Made by a program: the position numbers and the translations under genes
In this document: piece by piece, positions 1-12,000 of the stretch
Layout of the letters: the number at the start of each line of letters is the position of its first letter
Numbering within the stretch: position 1 is the stretch's first letter
Notes under the pieces: model-generated
What the model was told of the DNA's origin: nothing
Databases searched by the model: none
The model's input: the letters and a program-made list of their open reading frames with translations, nothing else
Origin: Paraneptunicella aestuarii
GTDB taxonomy: Bacteria > Pseudomonadota > Gammaproteobacteria > Enterobacterales > Alteromonadaceae
Reading direction: 5' to 3'
Assembly (NCBI RefSeq): GCF_019900845.1
Contig: NZ_CP074570.1
Location: 3,162,001-3,226,000 of the forward strand
DNA: 64,000 bases

Positions 1-3000
1 AAGGTACAATCTTCTTATGCTTCAATTGCAGCAACACTTTAGTCACACCCGACACACCCGCCGCCGCTTCACAGTGACCCACGTTCGACTTGGTAGAACC
101 AATCAAACAATACTGCTTGTCTTTGGTGTACTTGCTGTAAGCCTGAACCAAAGCCGCAATCTCGATGGGGTCACCCAGCTTGGTGCCCGTACCGTGTGCT
201 TCGATGTAGCTAACATGGCGAGGATCGACATTGGCATCTTTTAATGCGCGCCCAATCACCGCCGCCTGCGCAACCGGGTTAGGTACAGAGTAACCATTGG
301 TCTTACCGCCGTGGTTCAAAGCACTGCCTTTAATCAAGCCATAAATGTGATGACCATCACGCTCAGCTTCCGACAAGCGCTTCAGTACCAACACACCCAC
401 GCCTTCGCCTGGAATGTAACCGTCGCCACCTTCACCGAAGCTTTGGCAATGACCGTCATTAGAGATGAACTGACCCGCACTTAACATGGTGTACTTGTCG
501 GCACGAATGCTCACGTTCACACCACCTGCGATAGCTAAATCGGTGCGACCAGTACGCAAATCCTGACAAGCCAAATGCAACGAGGTCAACGACGATGAAC
601 ACATGGTGTCAACCTGCATACTCGGGCCATGCAGGTTCATGATGTAAGACACTCGGTTCGCCACCGTTGCCAAACTACCTGCCAACTTGTACTCACCGTA
701 GGTCACACCTACATACACGCCCACCTGACCTTTCAAATCATCTTCAGAAGGAATTTGCAGGGTTTCGCGAGTGTAGCCCGCGTCTTCAATCGCCATCCAC
801 GCATGTTGTAAGAACAAGCGCTCTTGTGGATCCATAATCTCGGCTTCAACCGGAGAAATGTTGAAGAACAAGGGATCGAACTCATCAACACCCTTGATAA
901 AGCCACCCCACTTACTGAAATGGCGGCCTTTCTGAGTGCGATCGTCGGTATAATGCACTTCCCAATCCCAACGATCTTTCGGTACTTCTTCTACGCAATC
1001 TTTACCGTCGCGTAGATTCATCCAGTATTCTTCCACATTGATGGATTGCGGATAACGTCCCGCCAAGCCCACTACTGCGATAGGTTCTTTGCTCAAACCA
1101 GTGCCGCCCATTTCGCTGCGCTGACGGTTGCCTCTTCTGCCTTTGCTCATGGCAACAGGAGCAGTCGTTGCAGTGCTTGTCAATGAACCCGCTGGCGCAG
1201 CTGGAGCCATCGCAACAGGTGCCGCACCCGATTGTGGAGCGAACATCTGCATAAGCTGTTCTACATAAGTATCAATCAAGAATTCACTTAACTGACGAAT
1301 GGTTTGATATTCATAGAACAATGTCTTGGACAAGGTGCCGAAGGTTTTCTCCAACTGCGCCGTTAAGTCCATCGACATAATGGAATCAATACCGTATTTC
1401 TCTAATGCTGCTTGCGGGTCGATCTTGCTGGCAGGCATCTTCAACACTTCAGAGAATTCACCGCACAGGAAGCTGTCGGTTTTCTCTAACAGAGCTTCTG
1501 GAGAAAGAGCCTCTTGTGCCGGAGCCGGTGCCGCAACCACAGGCGCAGCAGCAACTACTGGTGCTGCGACTACTTCCGGTTCATCAGTCACAATGCTTGC
1601 AGTCTGGCGCAGTTTCGCCAGATTACCTTCCAGCACAATGGTCTGATTACGTTGCAACGTTAAGCTTCTGTATAGCGCCTGCATACCGGTTTCGGTCTGC
1701 ATCATGCGCATACCCGTGGTTTGCTGCAACATCTCATGAGTGGCTTCATCAACATGCATGCCGCCCTCAGCCCATAACGGCCAGTTAATCGACAAGCTAT
1801 GACCCTGACGCTTACCGGCTTTAACCAGGTTATTACGGTAAACCGCAAACTGATCCATAAAGCCGTTCGCTGACGCGTAATCCACCTGTCCTACGTTACC
1901 GATTGGCGATGCCACCGATGAGAAGAACAGCATGAAATCTAACGCCATGTCTTTCGTGGCTTCATCCAGATTCACAGAACCTGTTACTTTCGGCGCTAAT
2001 ACACTGTGGAATTCATCGCTTGGTTTTTTCACCAGATAGTTGTCGCGCACCATGCCCGCACTATGGATAACCCCATTGAGCTGACCATACTGCTTGGCAA
2101 CATCGACTAGCGCTTGCTTGGTCTGAGCTGCATCGGCCAAGTCCAGCTTGATGTAACTCAATTGCCCTTCACTTGCATTCAGTTCGGTTTGTAACTGTTC
2201 AACGGTCGCTTTTACTTTGTCATTCAAGTCAGAACGACCGGTGAAAATTACTTTCGCATTGCTGGTTTGCGCCAAAATCTCTTTCGCGAACACCACGCCT
2301 AAACCGCCCAAGCCACCAGTGATAACGTAAACACCCTTGTCTTTAAATGCAATTTGAGCCTTGCCGTCATCGTCTAATCCCGCAGTGGCATCAAACTCCT
2401 GCCAGCGAGACACGTAACGACCATCAGACTTATGATTCACAATGACATCTTTGGCAGCCGCGATATCAGCGCTTAATTGAGCAGCCAAATCATCCGCAGA
2501 GGCTGATTCCTCAACCAACACGATTTGACCTGCGTATTTTGGATTCTCTAATTGAATCGACTGCAACATGCCGGTTAAACCCACCAGCAATGCGCCTTCG
2601 TCTGTATTAGGTGCCACGATTTGAATCAGTGTTTTGCCTTTCGGCTTGCTGTTAACTATGTCTTTAATGGCTTCGAAGCAAGCTAATGCATAGGCTTCGT
2701 AACGGGCAGCAACACTTGCATTAAGAAGGTCTCCGTTTGCCTTGGCTTTTACTTCTACCGCAGTGCCATTTTCCAGCTTGGCACTTAAGTCTTTAGCGGA
2801 TGCTTTCACACCACATAACAGTGCGAATTGTTGACCAAAAGCACTGCTTCCAGAAGATGCAGGAGCCAGCTCCCACTCTGGTGTAGCCAACAATCTGCCC
2901 ATACCCGGCGCTTGTGCTTGAGTCATGCTCAAATCCGGATTCAGTGCCGTAGTCGCCACACCCGCAATTTGCGCACACATCAAGCCTTGAGCATCGGTTA

Positions 3001-6000
3001 AGTCAATACTGACCAAACCAGAAGCATCACGTTTCACCAAGGCAAACATATCGCCAGAGCAAGGTGTCATTACCTTCAAGCTATTCAGAGATAACAAGGT
3101 TTGTGGCGTACTTGCACCGTTAGTACTCAATAGAGCAAACAGTGCCTGCATTGCGCCTTCCATTACACTGGGGTGCAACTGGAAGTCAGATTGATTATCA
3201 GCAATCACAGCAGGAATATGTAATTGAGCCAGAGCTTGATTGTCACCTAGCAGGACTTCTGTCACAGCTTGATATGCAGCGGCATAGCTAACGCCTTGCG
3301 CTGAGTATGCAGCTTGTAACTGAGCAGCGCTCATTACGCCCGCTGTCATTTGTGCTTTTAAGGCTGCGATATCCAAACGAGGCACACCGCCCTGCAAAGC
3401 TTCAAAACTGGCGCTACCGTAAGCATGAATACTTTCTTCAGACTTAGAGCCGTCGTTAACTTTAGCGTCGTCTTCACGCTCGCTATACACTTCAAATTCA
3501 ACCTTGCTATCGCCTGCGGCAAACAGTGCAATATTCATCGCCAGTTCGTTATCAAGAGCGACAGGTTGTGCAAAGTGACTTTGTTGCAAGCAAATAATGC
3601 TGCCTTCCGGCTTATTCGGTACCGCCATTTCAATAGCCGCGCGCGCCATTTCCATGAAGCTGACCACAGGAAGCAATTTGAAGGTGCCAGAACCCGACAC
3701 ATCCACTTGCTGATGGGCAATAAAGAATTCGTCACCGGTAAAGGTTGAGCTGTAGCACTGTTGGCTTAAATCTGAGGTATTGCGATGCAACATTGGGTGC
3801 AGTGCATCAACTGCCAATTTACCTGCCTTGCCTGCTGCAACCGTTTCTTCTTTGTCGATCCAGTAACGCTCTCTGGCGAACGGATAAACCGGTAAACCAA
3901 TGCGTTGTGGTTTAGTGTCGCCGTATAGCTTGTCCCAACCAAAATCAACGCCTTTCACCCAGAATTCCAACAGTTTGGAGATCTGGTTCTTAGCTAACCA
4001 TTTCTCGAAGACAGTTTGCTTCATATCTTCGTCGTGATTAATGATGTTGGCATCTTTGCCAGACAAGACTTTGCCACGGAACACATCGCCTTTAGCCTTA
4101 CCCGACTCAAGGAATTGTTCCAGCTTGCTTGCCAAATCTTCCAACGAACTGGCCATTACACCCAAACGCTCTTCCATTGGTTCACGACCGGTTTGCAAGG
4201 TGTAAGACACAGCTTCGATAGTCAGATCGTTCTGATGTTGTGGATGACGGATAAAATCAATCAACCACTGAGCACGCTCATTCAACTGTTCTGGCGTTTT
4301 CGCAGACAACGGCACGATTAATTTGCCGTTTTCTGTCATCACCTGAACCGCAGGTTTACTCGCTTGCTCTGTGTACTCAGCCACAACAACGTGGGCGTTA
4401 GTACCACCAAAACCAAAGGAGCTGATAGCCGCACGACGACGCTCGTTAGGTGCAACATTCCAGTCTTGTAGCTTTGTATTGATAAAGAACGGCGAGTTCT
4501 TGATACCAATATGTTCGTTTTGTTGTTCAAAGTTAATGGTCGGTGGCAACTGCTTGTGTTGCAACGACAGCATTAACTTGATGAAGCCCGACACACCCGC
4601 CGCCGTCAAACAGTGACCGATGTTGCTCTTCAATGAACCTAATGCACAGTAGGCTTTCTTGTCGGTGAACGGCTTGAAGGAAGACACCAAGCCTTCAACT
4701 TCAATGGGGTCACCTAGCTTGGTGCCTGTACCGTGAGCTTCAATCAACTGAATATCAGCCGGGTTAATATCGAAGCGTTCATACACTTCTCTTTCCAGAC
4801 GCGCTTGCGACACAGGGTTTGGCGCAGTAATACCGTTGGTCTTACCGTCCTGATTCACACCCCAGCCTTGTACCACGCCGTAGATCTTGTCGTTGTCGCG
4901 CTCGGCATCAGCCAAACGTTTCAGCAATACCACACCCACAGCTTCACCGGCGACAAAGCCGTTAGCGCGTTGGTCGAAGGTAAAGCAGCGACCATCTTTG
5001 GATAACATGGCGGTTTGCGAACATTTCACCAGCATGTCTGGGCCAGCCATCACATACACACCACCCGCCAATACCAAGTCGCTTGCACCCGTATTCAAAC
5101 TGTCACAGGCTTGAGAAATTGCGACCAGTGATGATGAACAGGCGGTATCCAATGAGATACACGGGCCTTGCAGGTTCAGGAAGTAAGAAATACGAGCTGC
5201 CAATACCGAAGCGGCATCGCCGGTAAAGCCTTGCGCGTTTAACTGTTGCTCACGCGTTTGCAAACGGTAGTCGCCGTTAGCCACACCCACAAACACACCG
5301 GTTAAGCTGCCAGATAAATCTTGAGCGTTGTAACCCGCATGTTCGATGCCGTTCCAGCATGCTTCCAGGAACAGGCGTTGTTGCGGATCCATGCTCAATG
5401 CTTCATTGGGAGAGATATTAAAGAATAAAGGATCGAACTTGTCGTAATCGTCGAGTTTACCCAGCCATTTACAGTAGGTTTTACCCGAAGCTGGCTCACC
5501 TTCCTGATAATAACGATCCATATCCCAGCGTGCGTTATCCACTTCAGTAATACAGTTCACGCCGTTGGCAATATTGTCCCAGAATTCTTCCAGGTTTTTC
5601 GCTTTCGGGAACTGACCTGCCATACCGATAACAGCAATGTCTGTATTTCTATTCTGGTTCGCGCTAACGCGCATTGCAGAACCATCTTTACTGCGCCAGC
5701 TAGTTAGTTGACGAGAATTAGCCAACGGCAAGCTTACAGGTGCAGCAGCAGAAGCTACAGTCACTGGCGCGGCTTGAGACGGAGCAGTTTGAGTAGGTGC
5801 TGTTTGAGTAGGCGCAGTATTGCCCATCAAACGAGGCGCATCGGTTTCTTGAGCTGGCGCTTGCGTTTGTGCAGGGGCAACAGTCGCTTGCACCACGGAT
5901 GCTTGAACAGAGCCCGCACGAATCGCTTCATCCAACACATATTGGCTCATCTGCGCCAAGGTTGGATAGCTGTAGACCTTGGTCGCTTCAATGTCGGTGG

Positions 6001-9000
6001 CATACTCGGCATTGATGCTGTTAATCCAGGTGACGCCCGAGATTGAATCCAGGCCCAAATCAATAAACTGGGTATCGTTTTCAATTTCGTCTTCTTCAAT
6101 GCGCAGCTCTTGTGCCAACAAGGTTTTCAGCTTGGCACTGATAACCGGTAGCTGGTCTGTAGACGCCACGGTTTGAGCAACAGGCGCAGCTTGTACCGCA
6201 GGCGCTTGAACTGGCGCTGCTACAGGAGCAGATACAGGAGCTTGTACTGTAGCAACTTGAATAGCGCCAGAACGAATCGCTTCTTCCAGCACATATTGGC
6301 TCATCTGCGCTAATGTTGGATAGCTGTAAACCTTGGTCGCTTCAATGTCGGTGGCATATTCAGCATTAATGCTGTTAATCCAGGTCACGCCAGAAATCGA
6401 ATCCAAGCCTAAATCAATAAACTGGGTATCGCTTTCGATTTCATCTTCTTCGATACGTAGCTCTTGTGCCAACAAGGTTTTCAGCTTGGCTGCGATGATT
6501 GGAAGCTGATCTTCACTGACTTGAGTTGCTTGAGCTGAGACAGGCACTGCAACTGGCGCAGCTAATTGAACAGAAGCCGCTGGCGCGCTAACTGGAGCAG
6601 AATCGCCCATCAATTTAGGTGCTTCAGTCGCAACCGCTGGTGCACTCTCAACAGCCGCAACAGAACCAGTACCTGACGCTTCATCACGTACATAAGCACT
6701 TAACTGCGCTAATGTTGGATAGCTGTAGACCTTGGTCGCTTCAATCTCAGTACCGTAGTGCTCATTGATCTTGTTGATCCAGGTGACACCAGAAATGGAA
6801 TCCAGACCCAAATCAATAAACTGGGTATCGTTTTCAATTTCGTCTTCTTCAATACGCAGTTCTTGTGCTAACAAGGTACGCAGGTTGTCGATGATGCTGT
6901 CTAGCGCATCTACCGCAACTGTCGCGCTTGCGGCAGTTACCGGTGCCGGAGCAGCTAATTGAACCTGCGCTTGAGGTGTGGCTAATTGAGGAGCACTGTT
7001 GCCCATCAACTTGGGAGCATCAGAAGCTTCAGCCACAACAGTCGCTGCAACAGAAGCACCGCCAATGTTCTCGGCTTGCTCTTTCACAAAGGCACTCAGC
7101 TGCTTCAAGGTTGGGTAGGTATACACCTTGGTCGCTTCAATTTCAGTGCCGTATTGCTCGTTGATCTTGTTGATCCAGGTCACACCCGAAATCGAATCCA
7201 GACCCAAATCAATAAACTGGGTATCTGATTCAACCTCGTCTTCTTCCAAACGCAGTTCCGACGCCAGCAAGGTACGCAATACTGCTTCGACATCGCTCAC
7301 CGAACCCACACCTTTTGCTTGTGGCGCAGGAGCTGATATTGGAGCAGCTTCTGCAACAGGAGCAAGTGCAACAGGTTTAGCGGTTTCTGTCGCTTGCGCT
7401 GTTTCTGTCGCCTGCGCTGTTTGAACCGCTTGAGTATTAGAACCTTGGGCATGGGCAAATGTGTTTTCGATGGTACTCAGGGTTTCTTCCTGACCCACGA
7501 AGGTTTGCTCGTGCATATCCACTTCGCGCTTGTAGGTATCTTCCAACGGTGCATGGATATGTTGAGTTAATTGTTGTTTCAAGCCGATTAAGCTATGGCG
7601 TGGAGCCTTGGCAATCTGATGTGCCAATTCCAGCGCTTTATCAAGCACTTCGCCTCTACGTAAAACCGGCGTTAACAGGTTTCTGGCCTGTAAATCTCTG
7701 CCCATGTTTTGCTGGGCAGTTAACAGGGTTTCACGCGCCAGGTCGTAACCGACTTTTTCAGGCATCACGAAAGTAGAACCCGCGCCCGGAGTAAAGCGAT
7801 AACCCATGTAAGGGCTGCGATACGCACTTTCTTCGCTGAACAAAACCAAATCGGCGTACATGCCCATTGCCCAACCCGCGCCGATACCATGACCTTGCAT
7901 GGCAGCAACCACAGGAAGCTTACACTTCAACGGCAATTTGTAGATGGTTACGTCGGTAAACTTGGTCTTACCTTCCTGAATATCACGCAGGTTGGTGATA
8001 GTGCCGCCAGCGGCAAAATAGTTGTCATAACCCGTCAACACCACGGCTTTATAGGCAGGATGTTGTTCAATATGCTCAAAGACTTCGTACATGCCTTCAA
8101 TGATCTCGTTTGAGAACATGTTCTTGGCTTCACGGTCTTGCATATGGACTTCAACCACACCGTCTGGGTGAGCGGTTGCGGTAATCACACTGGACTTTAA
8201 TTCAACTGCGGTGGCTTGTTTCGGCAGTTCACCTTGCTCGCTCTCAGAAGCAGCCCAGGCAGGCATTGCAGCAACACGCGCTTTCAAATCAGCCGCACTT
8301 GCTGCTTTCCAGCCACTTAACGCAGCCGTTGGCAATAATGCCCAGGACTTGGCAATGGTTAGAGCTTCGTCTTGAACCTTGTCTTTGGCAACAACATGCA
8401 AAGCCGGCACTTTGGCAAGCAGTTCAGCACCTGTGTACTGAGCACCCGTTAACAGCGCTTCGGCACCATAGTATTTGCCTAAATGACGGGTAAAGGTCGC
8501 GCTCACCCATTGGCTTAGCGCTGCGTCTTGAGCAATTGCACCGGCACTTAATGTTGCGCTGTCGCTATACACCACAGCATCGGCGCTTTGCGCCATTAAC
8601 CAGGCAGCGTTTTGTGCATTGCCGTCAATCGCCGCAACTACTGGCAACTTGCTGTTCACCAACAAGGTATGCAAGGCTTTCCAATCTGCGGCACTGCCGT
8701 TATCCGACAAGAATCCTGCGAAGTCACTGGCTAGCACAATGGCCTTGAAGTTGGCTTTTTCAGCTTGAGTTAACAGGGTTTTCAGTGCTTTGGTCAGGCT
8801 GCCTATAGCCGCCTTGCTATCATTAGCAATCTTGACTGTCAGCACATTATCGGTGGCATCCACAGCAAGGAATTTAGATTTGCTGGAAACGTTACCGACG
8901 GCTTTATCTTCGCTGACAGTCAGAACGTCAGTGGCTACCAGATCCTGCGCTTTGGCTTGAATGAAACGGGCTAAGTGCTGTTTCAACAAGGTCAATGACA

Positions 9001-12000
9001 ACTGCGACATACCCGCCAAGGTATTGGCTAATTGGCTGGCGAACTTCTCGACTTTTTCAGCCGGGAAGATAGGGCAGCTCCAACCTTTATTCAATAAGGC
9101 TTGCCCGGTTACCGATGTATCAACATGCAATAAGTCACGAGCATGCACCGCGCCCAAGCGTTCAACCAACAAGGCTTCTTCTGCGGCAGTGGCAAATAAA
9201 CCCTGCTCGGCATTAGTGAATTGGAATGTGGCTGCATCGTTCAGGATCATGAAGTCGCTTAGAGCAGCAAGCAGGAAGCCCGCGCCAGAAGCATTGCCCT
9301 GAACTTCAGTGACCACAGGATATGGGAACTCAGCAACAGCTTTAATCAAGCCCGCTTCAAGCGCTGCATTTAGCTGTGCTCTGTCACCATGTAAGAAGTT
9401 TTCTTTAGCACCTTTTAATAGCAGAGTACGCAGACTGTCTTTCTTCTGCGCCACTTGCAAGGCATGGGTCAGTTGAGCGATAAGCTCATCAGTGAGTTGG
9501 TTGCCAATCTTGTCGGCATGGATCTCAATTGAGAACAGGCCATTACCGTGATCATATAAATCTACGTATGACTCAACCGCAACAGATTGACTTTCCGTTG
9601 AATCTGAACCAGAACCAGAACCAGAACCAGCAACCGATGCAACAACCGCATTCAAATCTTGCAGTTGCACGGTAGGTTTCGGCAACATCGCCAAAAACTC
9701 AGCGGCGACGGATTTAGCCGGATCTAACAAACTCACATTGTCTGGCTTGGTTAATACCACATCAGCAAAGGCTAAAGCAGCACTCGCACCGGAAGACATC
9801 AAAGGCACTTTACGTGGCTTGTCAAAAGGCGCTGGTTGTACTGGCTCTTGTTTAGAAGAAGAACTTGCAGCAGAAACTGGCGCTGCGGCAGCCGTCGATG
9901 CTAATAACACTTTAGGAATGCCACCCGGCGCAGCCGTGACAGCCATTGGCGCAGCACTTGTTGAAGTCAATTTAACAGGTGCCGCTTGTGCTACAGCCAT
10001 TGCTGGAGCAGGTGCTGTGGTCGCAGGTGCAGCTGCTTGTTGTACAGGCTGTGCTGGTGTAGCTTGCGCTGCTTGTTCGAATAGCGCCGCTTGCTCAAAT
10101 AAAACACCGCGAATTTGCACACAAACATTACCCGCAGGATCACACAAATCAATGTCTAATCCCGCTGTTCCCGGACGCATCCAGGCCAGCATTTCTTTCT
10201 GGCAAGGCGCAATCACCAACGCCGAGTCAATGCCGTAAGCAATGGCTTTATCCACACCGCCCATCAAATTAGTGGCGATCTGTAATGCTTTATCCAACAG
10301 ATTAGGATGCAGCTGGAACAAGCTTTCGCTGGCTTCCAAAGCAGAAGGCAAGCTTAAGTAGGCGAGAAGCTGATTGCCATTTTGGAATACGGTCGATACC
10401 ACTTCAGTATCGTTGCTGTCAGCCAGCTTATAAGCGCCAGACTGATTACCCACTTGCGCTTTCAGTTGCCCCAAATCCAATGAAATCTGAGCCACATCAT
10501 GCACAATATGGGCATGCCCTTGAGCGTAAATCGTGTCTTCTGTGTTTGCGCCATTTTCAGCGTAAATCTCGTAGTCAACCTGATCCGCTTTAGCGCCCGC
10601 AAAAAGTGCAATCGACACCGCTTTACCCGGTTCAACCAAGGCAGGTTGAGACCACATCAGGTTGCGCAACTCAATAGAACCCGCTTTCGCATTTGGCGAT
10701 GCCATGCTGGCAGCCGCGCGAGCCATTTCGGCATAAGCCGCTACAGGCAACACGCTTTGTCCATTGTGTTGGGTCAGGAAGAACTCATCGCCATTTAAAA
10801 TGGTAGCGTAGCTTTGTTGAGCCAAATCCGAAGTATTGGCGTGCAATAATGGATGCAAGACTGCTGTTTTCGCACCTTCGCCCGCACCTTCAGTCGGCAA
10901 GCCCGCAACCACTTGAGCGGTTTCAGGCATCTCAATCCAGTATCGCTCTTGAGCAAATGGATAAGTCGGCAAGCTCATGAAGTGAGGCTTGAACTCACCA
11001 TAGAAAGCGTTCCAGTCGATATCCAGACCCAACACCCACTTGCCAGCTAATTCCGCAAGCTCGCCGTCGGCAATCCAGTTATCCACTTTGTTTTGATAAT
11101 CCGCGTCATCAGTGAAGGCCAACAAGGCATCTTTGCTGCGTTTAACGCTGGCACGCGCTGTCGCTTTTTCACTGGCGACGAACGCCTTTAATTGCGCGTG
11201 TAAATCTGCAACAGACTCAACCACAAAGGCCACACGCTCATCCATGCCTTCCCTACCCGCTTGCAGCGTGTAAGCCAAAGACAGGAAGTTAATATTGTCA
11301 GCACCTTGGCTGTTAATGAAGGCAATCAAATCCTCAGCACGCGCAACCAATTGCTTGGCAACACGAGCAGATAACGGGATCAGGACTTTGCTTGCACCGT
11401 CGATCAAGGCGGCATTTTGTGCCGCTTCCAAATAACTCGCTGACGGAATGTATTCTTGCATCAAGACATGAGCATTCGAACCACCCGCACCAAACGAAGA
11501 AATACCCGCAATACGCGGAATAGTCTTGCCATCAATTTCAGGTTGTTTCCAGTCAGTTAGCGTCTGGTTAACAATGAATGGGCTGGCAGCGAAATCAATA
11601 TGAGGATTCAGCACTTTGGAATGCAATGAAGGTACAATTTTCTTGTGCTTCATTTGCAGCAAGACTTTGGTCACACCAGCGATACCCGCGGCGGATTCGC
11701 AGTGACCCAGGTTAGACTTGGCAGAACCTAACAAACAGAATTGCTTGTCTTGCGTGAAGGGTTCAAATGAACGATTCAGAGCAGCAATTTCAATGGGGTC
11801 ACCCAGTTTTGTACCCGTACCGTGTGCTTCAATGTAGCTGATATGGCGAGCATCAATGCCGGTTTCTTCCAACGCTCGGCTAATAGTGGCAGCCTGTGCT
11901 TTCGGGTTAGGTACACTGTATCCGTTAGTTTTACCGCCGTGATTCAAGGCGCTACCACGGATCAAACCGTAAATATGGTTGCCGTCCCGTTCCGCTTCAG

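Noticed and set aside
1326..1646. Ala/Pro/Gln-rich linkers, as a sign of sequence artefact or expansion disease-like repeats
   Set aside because: Such low-complexity linkers separate domains throughout these synthases and keep the frame.
5930..7300. Regularly spaced repeats, as a possible CRISPR or minisatellite array
   Set aside because: The repeats are in frame and encode ACP domains with the phosphopantetheine Ser; period and length fit carrier proteins, not CRISPR.
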